From Clostridia bacterium (lineage in GTDB: Bacteria; Bacillota; Clostridia; Christensenellales; UBA1242): 52,848 nt of DNA. The notes under the pieces were generated by a model, which was given only the letters and a program-made list of their open reading frames with translations, did no database searches and was not told the origin of the DNA. The position numbers and the translations under genes are program-made. This document shows positions 23,541 through 34,635 of the stretch, piece by piece. The stretch's first letter is position 1; every line of letters begins with the position of its first letter. The DNA lies in the NCBI GenBank assembly GCA_017936585.1, contig JAGBFI010000018.1, positions 1 to 52,848 on the forward strand. The letters are read 5' to 3'.

Positions 23541-26500
23541 TTAAGCCTCGCTTTGTGATGAAGAGGTAAGCGTGCCAAAAATGTTAAGGAAAAGTTTGTT
23601 TCCTTTTGGAGCCGCACCAGCATTGTTCACAATGGTTGTTGTGTAAACAATGTTACATCCACTTTCACATCTTGCTGAAAGAAGGTTTGTTGCTTTCAAA
23701 ACCTCACCGTCAATATATGATTTTTCTGAAATTGCCAATCCTCCAGTTTCAGCAACACTGATTGTTCCACTCACAACAGCTGATGAAGGCTGATTTACAT
23801 CTTCAACATAAATTCCGTGTCCGCTTGTCACAAGGTTTGAAATTGTGTCAGAAACGGTGTGAGCACTGATTGCTTGATTGTCACCCAAAATTGCTCCAAC
23901 ATACACTTCAATCTCAGTGTTGTAAACATAAAGTTGAGTTTGCATTTCAACATCAAAGTGGTTACACAAAGATTTATATTCCGCTTGTACGTCAGCAAGT
24001 TCTTCCTCAGCTTTTTCAAGAGCTTCCTTCAGCTTTTCAATTTGCTCTTCATCTCTTGTTTCGCCCTCTTCAACAGTTTCAGCATCCACCAGCTCTTTTT
24101 GTGCCGTCTCAACTTTTGCTTGTGCGATCGCAACTTCCGCCAAAATTTCATCTATGTCAGCTGTCATCGAGATTGCTGTTTCAGAACCAACCTTGCCTGC
24201 AAGTCCACCAATTCCAACACGGGAAAGTTTTGTTCCAAGCACAACAAGTCCAGCATCAACATCGACTTTTTCAATTGAAACAACATTTCGTCCAATATCA
24301 ATCTGTCCTGCAACACCACCAACATACATAAATCCGGTGAGATTTGCTTTAACTGTGATGTTTGACATCTCAACTCTTGCAGAAACAACTCCAGCGATTC
24401 CGCCCAAAGATTCAATTCCGCTTGAAGAACTTGATGTGCTGATTGAAATTGATTGTGTCATCTTGATGTCATCAAGTTTTCCGCCGCTGACAAGTCCGGC
24501 ATATCCACCCACCGCAGTTGGGATGTATGGAATTTTTCTGATGTTTGTAAATGTGAAGTCATCATTTCCAACCACTTCAACACCACTGATTTTTCCTTTG
24601 CTTTCGCCGGCAACAAAGCCCGCATAGTTATATCCATTCACAACCATGCCAGAATCAATGTAAACCTTCAGATTTCTTGCCGTCACCTCTTCATCAATAA
24701 GACCAAACATCAGTCCAGCCTTGCCACCTGTCACAGACACAGCAGCATCAATTGTTGAATTTTCATAGATTCCGCTTCCGCTCAACACTCCAGCAATCGT
24801 TCCGGCAAACGAATAAAGTGCGTAGTTTGTTGAACTTGAATTGAAGTTGTTGTCATTTGAAATGATTTGATTTCTTGCCTTCGCACTGAAATCAGAGTGC
24901 ACGTTTTCCATTCTGAAGTCACCAAGTGCAAGTCCAACCGCACCACCGACAATGTTGTTTCCGTCAACAGTGACAGCATCGCTTCCATAAGCCTCCAAAG
25001 TGACATTGATGATTGTTCCACCGTCAACTTTTCCAGCGATTGTTCCAACAACATTTGTGTTTGCAAATGAAACTGTTTGAGGCCTGATGTTAAGGTTCAT
25101 GACAGTTCCAACTGCATTTGAAATTGAACTGCTGCCGAGCTCTGCAAACATTCCGGCATATTTCAGGCTGGCACTTGAAAGAAGTGTTTGCCCTTCAATG
25201 CTCATAAAGTTTCCTTCGATGTACCCCATAAACTTTGTCTTGTATGTCCTGCCGTTTTCAAGATAGTCACCGCTTGTGTCGCCCATATAAGCAATATCGC
25301 CAATCACTCTGTAATATGAATAGTTGTAATTTGCAGAGTTATTTTCTTGCACGATATAGTCTTCAAATGTTTCCGCGCTATCAATCAAGATTGGGTTATA
25401 AACCGACCCAAGCGCTGGGCTTGTTTCTTTGAAGACATAAATATATCTTGTGTAGGTTGCGCCGGATGCCTTATCTTCAACAATCTCCGTTCTGTCAAGT
25501 TTTCTTTCAGAAGAAGCAATGATGTTTGGAGCAACAAGTTCCAATCTGCCAGTGTTGAATTGTTGATTATTGAAGTTTGCTACATCGTCTGAATTATCAT
25601 TGAAGAACCATACCGAATTGATATCTCTTCCTTCAGCCACAACAAAGTTTTCAAAGAATGACATGTCTGAGAATTGAGACAAACTCAGCGGCGTGATGGA
25701 GATGTTTTCATCATTTGCAAGCAAAACAACATTGTCGTTGATTGCAGGAATTCCATTCACTTTATCTTCTTTTTGCTGCAAGACGAAGCAGTCAACAATC
25801 TTTCCGCCTTCTGTTGTCACAGAGGTGTCTCCCTCTTGTTCAGTCACAGAATTTATGTAAACAAAGCCATAACTGAACGAGCCTCGTTGTTGCACACTTG
25901 TTGAGAAGCAACGTTCAACAGTTCCTGAATTTTCATAAACAAAACCAGCATTGAATGTCCCGTTGACATCCATTCTGATGTTTGAATAGCAATCAGCAAC
26001 AGAGCCTGTGTTTGTGAAGACAAAACCCGCCATAGGGTTGCTTGAGGTGATTGAGTTTTCGTTGTTATTTCCAGAGCCGTCATAATAAACCTTGCCGGTT
26101 TCTGACGTTCCGCTCACATATGATGTGTAAATTTTCCCGCTGTTGTTGATAACAAGTCCCGCGGTATAGTTCCCAGTTGGAGAAGATTTCGTGTCGTTCG
26201 TCAAACTTCCCCCCATGAAATATGAACTTGCAATCAATCCTGAGTTTTGAGCCACCAAGCCTGCCAAGTTGACTGTTGCTAAAAGGTTAACTTTTGAGCG
26301 TGAATGTGTGACATATCCAGAGTTGTCCGCCACCAAGCCAGCAACATAAGATGCCGTATTTGTCACTGACGAAATCACTGAGAATCCACACTTATTCACC
26401 GCTTCAACAAGGCAGTTTGTGATTGTTCCAGCGTTTTCTGCCGCCAACAGTCCAACATTGAAAGTTGAAACATTCATGTTGAAAGTCGTGTCAGCAATCA

Positions 26501-29500
26501 CTTGAATGGTAATGTTTTTCAGCACTGTATTTTCTGAAACTGAACTAAACAACCCGACTGCATTCAAGCCGTCAAAATTATAACTTCCTGAATAATAAAT
26601 CTTATATCCGTTTCCATCCAAACTTGCAAAGTTTGCAGCAATTGGAGCAAACTCAGAACATTCGTTCGCGTCTGCATAATTCTTACATGGAAGAATGATG
26701 TCCTTCACCAAAATGTAGTGCTCTCCTGCATCCATCGCCGCAAGTTCTTCATAGTTTTCAACAGGAATTGGGCTGTCATCTGTGCTTTGTTGATGCACAT
26801 CAAATGAAAATTCTGTATAAAGTTGATTTGCATTCACAGCGTTTGACGAATATTTATATTGCCCGCCACCCATTGTGTAATATCCATTTACTGAGAAATG
26901 ATAGATGTTGTTTGAAGGCGTGTAAATTTTGATTGGTGTCACCGTGAAGGAGTTGATGTAGAAATATTCTCCGTCTGGGTCACGAATTTGTTTTCCCTCC
27001 TCAAGACGCTCTGTCATTTTTTGCATATGAACAGTCCACTCAACATTCTTTGTCATATCAGAAACAAAAGTTTCAAGTTCCCTTGCCACACTTTCGTCTG
27101 TTTTGTCATATTCCATAAACTCAAGAATATCAAGTTTCAAAGTGTATGGGCTTCCAATTGCATTGTTGATTGCGCCATTTTCCATGCCTTCAACAATATC
27201 TTCATTCACCCCCTGAGCATAGCCATAGTCCATGACATATTCCATGATGTAGATTTCCATCACATCTTCCGTCTTGACAGGAATGTTATCAACAATCTTC
27301 TCACCAATTGTCGTGATTTTAACCATATATCCAGGTTCGTCAGGATTGTATGGAACAGACAAATCATTCAAATTTACTGCCAGCCTGAATTTTCCGCCCC
27401 CAACTGGAAGAATTGAAACAAACTCTGAAGAATTTGCTGTTGAATTTTCTACCTTAAATGAAATTTGATCCAGGCCGAAACCATAATAGTCCAATGTCAT
27501 GTCATAAGACAATCCATTTGCAACATAGTATGCTCCACCATAGCTTTGTTTGCTGTCAAAAACAAGTTCAGCATAGCTGCCAAGTTTCACAGTCAAAGGA
27601 ATTGTTTGCGTTAAAGCTTCTGACTCGCCTTGGTTCCCGTGTGTCACTTTCACATCAAAAGCAACCTTTGCACCATCCTCAACATTTCTTGATGGCAGGA
27701 TGTATCTGATGTAAACTTTGCCCAAATATGGAAGAACTCCGTCAACCTTGTTTTCTTCAAGGAATTTGATCATGTTTTCATATGTAAGCACAAAACTGCC
27801 ATCAGATGCGATATCTCCAAGCCCATTTTCACCAGTCACCATATCACCAACAGTTGAAATTTCAACAAATTCCAATTTGTTTTGTGCGTTTATTCTTTGA
27901 TAAACAAAGTTGAAAGTTGCGTTTGTCGCCCCTTCCATTTGATTGATGATGTTATTTGAAACTGTCAGTGTGTCAAACACTGCCTCAACTGGGTCAAGAG
28001 AGATTTCCAAAAGTCCCGGTTGAGATGGAACAGCAATCTTATCGGAAGCAACAACCATGTTGTTTTCATCTGGCACAACCTTGCTAAAATCGCTGTAGTT
28101 ATTCAAACTCAAATAGTTAAGTTCAGCTTCGTCAAGTCTGATTCTGAATGTCGAACAAACCGCATCGCCAATGTTCAATTCGCTTGAATAAAGTTTCACA
28201 ACATATGTGCCGTTGATGTTTCCATTTTCAGCAAATCTATTTTTGAATTTCTCACTTTCAGTGTTGATTTTGCAAGTAAAGTCAAAGATGTTTGTTCCGT
28301 CTCTTCTGACAAATTGCAAACCAAACAAATCTCCATAAATTCCTTTTTCCGTTGTGTCATTTTGCTGATTGACATAATTTTCCCAACCCGCCGCATCAAT
28401 CTGACCAATTTCAACAGGAAGTCTGCTTTGAACAAGGTTTTCTTTCTCGTCATAAATCTCATAGAACAGAAGTTCCTCAGGGTTTGTTGATTCCACAGTC
28501 ACAGTGTCAGAGAAACTGTCATTTGTCTTCATTGAATGATATGAATAATGGGTTCTAATTGCGCTTGCAGATTCTCTGTAATCAACATTGATATTGATTT
28601 GAGATTTTGCAAACATATAATAATAAGAATAAGTTTTTCCACCGTCAATCAAGCTGACTTTAAGCACTGGAGCGAGAGAATATTTGTCTGTTAAGAATTC
28701 AGTTGCTCCGTCAACCTTTGGGAAAATTGCTGTCTGTTTTTGCACTTCCAGATTTGAGAAAGTGTTGTTTTCATCCTCAGAACTTTCAATTGTGATTGAG
28801 CTGTTTTTGTTGAGTTGATAGTTGACATTTTGCAAGTTCAAAATGCCTTCACTTGTGATTTGATATTTCTTTCCATCAGAGGTTTCATGTTTGCCCAAAT
28901 AATAAGAAGGGTTTAAGTGGAGAGTTGTGTAAGAATTTCCAACAACCGTGATTCCACTTCCATCCACAACATTTCCACCCATTCCATTTGAACTTGTGAA
29001 GAACAATGAAGAGGTGATGTTTTTGTCAAAATAGTTGAAGATGTAGATGTAAATCGTTTTACTTTCCATCACATTCAAGATGCTTGAAAGTTTGATTGTT
29101 GCAAGCCCAACACCCTTCGTTGTCATATTGCCGTTGACATCAACAGTCAAAATGCTTGAAGAAGAGGTTGAAATGCTGATTTCTTGACTCTCAAAAGTGA
29201 AAGGATAAAGGTCAGAACTTGGAGTGAAGAAGTTGATTTCATCCACCTTATCTTGAGGCAAAACAGTGCTGTCAGAAGCCACGTTTACATCCAAATATCC
29301 AGATACTGAGAAATTGTACATAAAGAACAAATCTGGGGCTCCACTTTCGCTGCTTGTCATTCTGAAATCACTTTCAATGTTTCCAAGTTTCACAGTTTCT
29401 TGCTTGAAGAATGCTGAACCATTGATCATATAAGACAACGCATCCGTTCCAAGTCCTTGTGATGCCACAAGATAGTCTCCATAGAAATCAGTTGTGCTTG

Positions 29501-32500
29501 AAATTGAAGCTGGATAAACCCTCACGCCGCCAGCAGAAATCTCAAGTTTTGTCCTTGTCAAATATGACACCACCTCAAAAGAAATGTCGCTGTAAATTCT
29601 TTCATTATCACGTCCAACTGCAAGGAAGATATTTCTTTCAGTTTCAGCTTCCTCATATGCAGTAAGCCTGATTGCAAAATCTTCAGCTGTTTCATCATCT
29701 CCTTGAACTGGAACCTCTCCGACTTCTGGAGGAAGTGTAGCAGAGATTGTTTTGATTATCATTGAAGCATAGAAACTGTTTCTTCCATCGTCAACTGCTT
29801 GAATCTTGTTCGATTTCCCAAAATTCACCATATTTGAAGCGTTGTAAGCACCACTGAAATTGTCAAGACCAACAATTCCGCCAACATATTGTCTCACACG
29901 CAAGAAAGTGCGAGAAATGTTGCTGAGCACATCAATCGCCCCGAGGTTGCAAGTGTCTGCCGCTCCAGCAATTCCGCCAACATAATCAACATATCCCGCA
30001 GCCGCAGTTGTGTCAATTTCACCACCCACAAGCAAACCAAAAACGCCATTTTGCCCATTGATGATTTCGTTCACACCATCAATTTTGTTTTTGTCTGTGC
30101 CTGTAAGTTCACTTGTTCCAAGCACTGGAACAACATCTTTTGCATAAGTTGCAAGTCCAATCGCGCCACCCACAAAAATGTTTTGTGTTGAGCTTGATGT
30201 ATCTCCTGCAACAACAAGGTCGACATATGCTGAATAGCCGGAATATCCATACATCTTGAATGTTGAATCATTTGGCAAAATTCTTTCAACCACACCCACT
30301 GACGCGCCCACAAGACCGCCCGCATACAAAGTTGAGTTTGAAACATTGATTGTCAGTTTTTCATCATAGAAAGCCAAGTTTCGTGTTGTTTGTCCCGTGT
30401 AGTCGTGACTGTCTGGCAAAATATTGCCATCTTCATCATATTTAACTTTGTCTCCCTCGTTATCAACCACGAAGCCATCCACATCGACTCTGATTGTTTG
30501 GTCGCCCACCAAAACATAATATCCCAAAGCATCATCAGGCGTGATACCTTCCGTATATTGTTTATGGATATACCCTGTTCCATCAAATTTGGTCAAATCT
30601 TGAGAGATTTTTCCATAGTTCACGCCCGCAACGGCGCCATAATACATCTTGTTTCCGTTTGCCGAAATTGAAGAAGTGTTGATTGAAGTTCCAACGTTAA
30701 TCAAACGCCCTTTGTTAACCGACGTCAAAAGCCCTACATAAGCATTTTGCGTCAAAACACTGCCTTCAACTGCTGTTTTTGAGGTTTTCAAGCCATCAAA
30801 CTTGCCCAAGAACGCCACATTTTCAATCACCGCCGACGGATTGATTTGTGCGAAAAGCCCGCTGTATGTGTATGACGAAGAACCTTTGTCGATTCTTCTT
30901 GTGAAGTTGTTGTTTGAAATTGAAATGTTTGAAATTCTTGCTTGAGCAGTTGTTCCAATGATGGAGCCACTGAAGCCCACGAGTTCATAATTTCCATTCT
31001 TAAACAAAACTCCAATTGGAAGCTGATTTGAAACAGAACTCATGTTGATTGTAGTTCTGATTTCATAGTGACTCTTGAGTGAGGTTTCTCCCGAATTGAT
31101 GTCCAAAACATCTTGAGCACTTTCCAGAATATATGGGTTTGCTTTTGAGCCGTTTCGATATTGCACATCAATCACAATTGGCTTATATGAAGAGCTGATG
31201 GACGTGTAGCTTGCCCCCCACTCAGATGGGAAGATGTAAATTCGTCCAGTCAACAGTTCATCCACATTCACAAGTTCACTGCCATAGGTGTTATAGAACT
31301 TTTGGCAAGAGAGTGTGATTTTGTAAACTCCGCTTTCTGACTCTTCATCATCACCACTCCATTCCAGCATATTCTTTGCCAATTTGCTGCTGCTTGTTGG
31401 AATGTATTGAACAGTGATTTTGTTGTTTGTCGCAGCCAGCGGATAGGTGTAAACCGCGATTGTTTTTGACAGGCTTGACAGATTTTTGCTTGAAAAATCA
31501 ATTGTATCCACGCCTGAAGCAAGAGAAATGCTCTTCACTGACTGATAAGCCACTGCAGAAATTCTTGCATTGTATGAAATCAACACCTCTCTTTGCACAC
31601 GTTGAGAAAGGTTTGCGTTCAAAATGAGAGTGTGGTTTGTTGTGATTTTGTTTGTATATTTGAAATTGTTAACATCAAATTCGCCGTATGTTCCAATCTT
31701 ATATATATTGTCGAAAGTCACATTGTAAGTTGCCACAACTTCGCCAAGTTCATTTTTGTCAACATAGACAAAATCTTCAGCGTTGAACATCAAACCGTTA
31801 TAGAATCCAAGCGAAACATTCAATCTTTCCGTCTTGTTTTTCCCTGTGATTGAGTCTACGTATGTTTTTGTGATTGAAGCCACAGTTTCTGTTTGAGCTT
31901 TAAGCCCACCCGCATCATTCAACGCATAGAAATAAATCGCTTTTGGGCCGAAAGTTTCGCCGCTGTCGTCTTTGTCTTTGTATCCCATTTTGACAAGATT
32001 TTTTGTGACAAAATTGTTGAAATTCCCGGATGTTACACTGAATCTAAAATCTTCTTCAAGAGGGTCGTCCTCATCAACAGGAATCAAAAAATCCTTGTTT
32101 TCGAAGAAATATTTTGCCATTTCTTCGTTAAATTGAAAGCGATAGAAATTGTTTGAACTTTCGTGATTCACAATTGGTGTAAGCTGAACTTCGGTGTCTG
32201 TTTTGTCGATGTTTCCTGAGTTTGTGTAATAAACCACATTTGAAAGCGCCTGAGATGAACCATTCATGAAATAGAACTCATCCACAAGAGAATATGAGCT
32301 TGCATTGACATACAATTCATATGACTTGCTTTGTCTTTCAAAAAGCTCGTCAACAACATAGCCAGTGAGCGTGAACTTAATCTTCGTTTGCCCATTTGCT
32401 TTTGTTGTGATTTTGTAAACATTTCCACTTCTTGCAACTGAAATATTCAAACTGTCATTTGGTTCAAAATTCACACCATCCGTGTTGACATTCGCAACAA

Positions 32501-34577
32501 TTTCAAAAGTTGCAGTGCTGCCATATTCAACATAGTTTTTTGTTGAAGAGTTGAGAATGTCGATATTCATGACATTGTCAAACTCGGCATCTCCGTCTTT
32601 GCTGTAAGAAACCTCTGTCACATTCTGATTGCCTTCGTCAGTCAAATAGAAAGGAATGCTTGTGAGATTCAAAGTTTTGATCACATTGAAAGCAACCGTT
32701 TGAGAAATTCCGTTATCCAAGGTCAAAATATATGTGCTGATTCCGGTTGTTAATGGTGTCACAGAAAGGTTGAGATAATATCTTCCATTTTCATTGCTGA
32801 TTGATGGCTTGTCAGCCACAGTGATTGCAACGCCATCATTTTCGCTGATACACTTCACGTTCACGCCCTGAAATTCGTTGTCCGCATAAATTTGACTTGA
32901 AAAGCCGATTGTTTCTGAGCCATAATCCAAGTAGAAATAAGTTTTTCCATCAAAGTTTTCTGCAAATCTAAGTTCCTTTGCCCCCTCAATAATTTGACAA
33001 GGGATGTCCAAGGTCAACTCGCCGTCAATTCCGCCCGCTTTACTTTGCAAAATGTCGCTCTTGAGGTGAATTGTCAACAAAGTTTCCTCCACTTGCTCAG
33101 TCCCCTTCTTTCCTCTCACTTGGAAAGGACTGGAGAGGTCAGTATAAAGTCTGCTTTGTCCACTTTGAATGGTGATTCCGTTGTACATCAGGTCAAGATA
33201 GTTGCTGTCAAATTCAAAATAAATTCCTTCAAAAGTTGGTGATGTATTGAAATTTGAAAGCACATCAATATAAAGGTCTCTCCATCCAAATTCAGGAGAT
33301 GTATAGAAATTGTAAAGTTTAAGTTTTTCAGGTTCGCTTGTGCCGTTCACCTGCAAGGTTGTTGGAGCAATTTCAGTTACAATATCATAACTAAGTTCCA
33401 CATTTATACTTTCATCTTCAACCTTTTGTGCATTTTCATAGAAGAGGCTCAGCGTAAGCTTTGTTTCAGCCTTCTTTTGGGAATTTTGTGTGATTTTTAT
33501 GTATCTGACATTTTTTCCTTCATCATAATCAGTTGAATAGTTGTGGTCAAAATTCACTGCAATGTAGTCATTTGATTGCACAACATTTGTTTTGATTGAA
33601 GAGAATTTCACCTTTTCGTCATTTGCATATTCCAAATCATTCATTTCGACACGCAACATATATTCAATCAGGTCGTTGTTGTTTGGAACAATTTTGATGT
33701 TTTCGGTGATTTCCTTAAATTCCTCCACCAAACCGTTTGACTGAACATATCCACCCGTCACCTTCACGTCAAGATTTGGAAAGACACTGACTGTTGAAAC
33801 ACAGTTAATGATTTTTTCTTGTTCAAGAGATGGAACATACACCGCAAGCATATCAAATTGACCAAGGATGTCAACTTCTGACACTTCGCCTCTGTTTTCA
33901 AAAAGTAATGAGGCTTCCACACCCTCCGAAAGACTTACTTCGTCAAACTGAAGAATGTTTCTTGTCACAGATTTTCCTGTGCCATCCACAAAGGTTGCCT
34001 TGTTTGATTCAAGGTCGAGAATTTGCAAGTTGGCTGATGCGAAATTGATATCTTGCCCCGGCTGGATGAAATAATATGAAACCTCTGTGTTGGTTGTGTG
34101 TGGGTCAAAAACAAACAAACTCTCATCCGGAACGAACGTTGTTTTGTTTGACACATAAAGCAAACTGCTGTTGAACGACATCGATGACGAATTTTGCGAG
34201 ACGCTGACATCAATCACACATCTCTTTTCCGCTTCCAAAGTGACAATTTCAAGCTGTCCCTGTCCTCCTGCTACACCCTTAATTGTCAGTCTAAATTCGT
34301 TTTCATGCAAATAAACTGGGTCCAAAACCGTGAAAATTGAAGTCTGTCCTTCTGCCATTGGGTTGAGTTTCACTTTATTGCTAAAACCTGCTTGATACCC
34401 CTCAATCGTCACCACAACATCAACCGTTTCGCCCACTTCAAGGTTCACCACTTGCTTGCTTGCAGAAAGGCTGATTTGGTCATAGTTGATGTTGCAGCCA
34501 ACAAAAAAGGCACCTGCAAACATAAAAGCAAATACACCAAACAAACTTATTAAAATGTTTTTAATCTTTTTTGTCAT
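23541..34577 (-). CDS. Giant lipoprotein with beta domains and GLUG-type repeats
   Basis: The 3678-residue protein (about 400 kDa) starts with a type II signal peptide: MTKKIKN, a hydrophobic segment and the lipobox FFVGC, lipidated Cys at about residue 28. The next region resembles Ig-like BIG domains (QVVNLEVGETVDVVVTIEG). Repeats of the kind AGLV..NSG.I..CYV, similar to GLUG motifs of adhesins, cluster near residues 1210-1560, 2660-2960 and 3100-3470. A charged coiled coil rich in Glu/Ala/Lys sits at about 3476-3546, after which the protein returns to beta-type sequence. No sortase signal or C-terminal anchor is visible, so it hangs from its N-terminal lipid. AAGGA precedes the ATG. It starts 58 bases after the VirB4-like gene, probably in the same transcript. 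Adhesion or matrix function is inference. Confidence 0.88.
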   Translation of the reverse strand: MTKKIKNILISLFGVFAFMFAGAFFVGCNINYDQISLSASKQVVNLEVGETVDVVVTIEGYQAGFSNKVKLNPMAEGQTSIFTVLDPVYLHENEFRLTIKGVAGGQGQLEIVTLEAEKRCVIDVSVSQNSSSMSFNSSLLYVSNKTTFVPDESLFVFDPHTTNTEVSYYFIQPGQDINFASANLQILDLESNKATFVDGTGKSVTRNILQFDEVSLSEGVEASLLFENRGEVSEVDILGQFDMLAVYVPSLEQEKIINCVSTVSVFPNLDVKVTGGYVQSNGLVEEFKEITENIKIVPNNNDLIEYMLRVEMNDLEYANDEKVKFSSIKTNVVQSNDYIAVNFDHNYSTDYDEGKNVRYIKITQNSQKKAETKLTLSLFYENAQKVEDESINVELSYDIVTEIAPTTLQVNGTSEPEKLKLYNFYTSPEFGWRDLYIDVLSNFNTSPTFEGIYFEFDSNYLDLMYNGITIQSGQSRLYTDLSSPFQVRGKKGTEQVEETLLTIHLKSDILQSKAGGIDGELTLDIPCQIIEGAKELRFAENFDGKTYFYLDYGSETIGFSSQIYADNEFQGVNVKCISENDGVAITVADKPSISNENGRYYLNLSVTPLTTGISTYILTLDNGISQTVAFNVIKTLNLTSIPFYLTDEGNQNVTEVSYSKDGDAEFDNVMNIDILNSSTKNYVEYGSTATFEIVANVNTDGVNFEPNDSLNISVARSGNVYKITTKANGQTKIKFTLTGYVVDELFERQSKSYELYVNASSYSLVDEFYFMNGSSQALSNVVYYTNSGNIDKTDTEVQLTPIVNHESSNNFYRFQFNEEMAKYFFENKDFLIPVDEDDPLEEDFRFSVTSGNFNNFVTKNLVKMGYKDKDDSGETFGPKAIYFYALNDAGGLKAQTETVASITKTYVDSITGKNKTERLNVSLGFYNGLMFNAEDFVYVDKNELGEVVATYNVTFDNIYKIGTYGEFDVNNFKYTNKITTNHTLILNANLSQRVQREVLISYNARISAVAYQSVKSISLASGVDTIDFSSKNLSSLSKTIAVYTYPLAATNNKITVQYIPTSSSKLAKNMLEWSGDDEESESGVYKITLSCQKFYNTYGSELVNVDELLTGRIYIFPSEWGASYTSISSSYKPIVIDVQYRNGSKANPYILESAQDVLDINSGETSLKSHYEIRTTINMSSVSNQLPIGVLFKNGNYELVGFSGSIIGTTAQARISNISISNNNFTRRIDKGSSSYTYSGLFAQINPSAVIENVAFLGKFDGLKTSKTAVEGSVLTQNAYVGLLTSVNKGRLINVGTSINTSSISANGNKMYYGAVAGVNYGKISQDLTKFDGTGYIHKQYTEGITPDDALGYYVLVGDQTIRVDVDGFVVDNEGDKVKYDEDGNILPDSHDYTGQTTRNLAFYDEKLTINVSNSTLYAGGLVGASVGVVERILPNDSTFKMYGYSGYSAYVDLVVAGDTSSSTQNIFVGGAIGLATYAKDVVPVLGTSELTGTDKNKIDGVNEIINGQNGVFGLLVGGEIDTTAAAGYVDYVGGIAGAADTCNLGAIDVLSNISRTFLRVRQYVGGIVGLDNFSGAYNASNMVNFGKSNKIQAVDDGRNSFYASMIIKTISATLPPEVGEVPVQGDDETAEDFAIRLTAYEEAETERNIFLAVGRDNERIYSDISFEVVSYLTRTKLEISAGGVRVYPASISSTTDFYGDYLVASQGLGTDALSYMINGSAFFKQETVKLGNIESDFRMTSSESGAPDLFFMYNFSVSGYLDVNVASDSTVLPQDKVDEINFFTPSSDLYPFTFESQEISISTSSSSILTVDVNGNMTTKGVGLATIKLSSILNVMESKTIYIYIFNYFDKNITSSLFFTSSNGMGGNVVDGSGITVVGNSYTTLHLNPSYYLGKHETSDGKKYQITSEGILNLQNVNYQLNKNSSITIESSEDENNTFSNLEVQKQTAIFPKVDGATEFLTDKYSLAPVLKVSLIDGGKTYSYYYMFAKSQININVDYRESASAIRTHYSYHSMKTNDSFSDTVTVESTNPEELLFYEIYDEKENLVQSRLPVEIGQIDAAGWENYVNQQNDTTEKGIYGDLFGLQFVRRDGTNIFDFTCKINTESEKFKNRFAENGNINGTYVVKLYSSELNIGDAVCSTFRIRLDEAELNYLSLNNYSDFSKVVPDENNMVVASDKIAVPSQPGLLEISLDPVEAVFDTLTVSNNIINQMEGATNATFNFVYQRINAQNKLEFVEISTVGDMVTGENGLGDIASDGSFVLTYENMIKFLEENKVDGVLPYLGKVYIRYILPSRNVEDGAKVAFDVKVTHGNQGESEALTQTIPLTVKLGSYAELVFDSKQSYGGAYYVANGLSYDMTLDYYGFGLDQISFKVENSTANSSEFVSILPVGGGKFRLAVNLNDLSVPYNPDEPGYMVKITTIGEKIVDNIPVKTEDVMEIYIMEYVMDYGYAQGVNEDIVEGMENGAINNAIGSPYTLKLDILEFMEYDKTDESVARELETFVSDMTKNVEWTVHMQKMTERLEEGKQIRDPDGEYFYINSFTVTPIKIYTPSNNIYHFSVNGYYTMGGGQYKYSSNAVNANQLYTEFSFDVHQQSTDDSPIPVENYEELAAMDAGEHYILVKDIILPCKNYADANECSEFAPIAANFASLDGNGYKIYYSGSYNFDGLNAVGLFSSVSENTVLKNITIQVIADTTFNMNVSTFNVGLLAAENAGTITNCLVEAVNKCGFSVISSVTNTASYVAGLVADNSGYVTHSRSKVNLLATVNLAGLVAQNSGLIASSYFMGGSLTNDTKSSPTGNYTAGLVINNSGKIYTSYVSGTSETGKVYYDGSGNNNENSITSSNPMAGFVFTNTGSVADCYSNIRMDVNGTFNAGFVYENSGTVERCFSTSVQQRGSFSYGFVYINSVTEQEGDTSVTTEGGKIVDCFVLQQKEDKVNGIPAINDNVVLLANDENISITPLSLSQFSDMSFFENFVVAEGRDINSVWFFNDNSDDVANFNNQQFNTGRLELVAPNIIASSERKLDRTEIVEDKASGATYTRYIYVFKETSPALGSVYNPILIDSAETFEDYIVQENNSANYNYSYYRVIGDIAYMGDTSGDYLENGRTYKTKFMGYIEGNFMSIEGQTLLSSASLKYAGMFAELGSSSISNAVGTVMNLNIRPQTVSFANTNVVGTIAGKVDGGTIINVTLEAYGSDAVTVDGNNIVGGAVGLALGDFRMENVHSDFSAKARNQIISNDNNFNSSSTNYALYSFAGTIAGVLSGSGIYENSTIDAAVSVTGGKAGLMFGLIDEEVTARNLKVYIDSGMVVNGYNYAGFVAGESKGKISGVEVVGNDDFTFTNIRKIPYIPTAVGGYAGLVSGGKLDDIKMTQSISISTSSSSSGIESLGGIAGVVSARVEMSNITVKANLTGFMYVGGVAGQIDIGRNVVSIEKVDVDAGLVVLGTKLSRVGIGGLAGKVGSETAISMTADIDEILAEVAIAQAKVETAQKELVDAETVEEGETRDEEQIEKLKEALEKAEEELADVQAEYKSLCNHFDVEMQTQLYVYNTEIEVYVGAILGDNQAISAHTVSDTISNLVTSGHGIYVEDVNQPSSAVVSGTISVAETGGLAISEKSYIDGEVLKATNLLSARCESGCNIVYTTTIVNNAGAAPKGNKLFLNIFGTLTSSSQSEA

Positions 34578-34635
34578 TTAGATTCCTTTTTTATGACTTT
34601 TTTCAAGCTCTAATTTTCAAAAAGCTGTTTTTTCA

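Noticed and set aside
24000..30900. DNA repeats resembling a CRISPR or tandem array inside the giant gene
   Set aside because: The similarity is at protein level (GLUG-type units of variable length). No identical direct repeats with regular spacers are seen.
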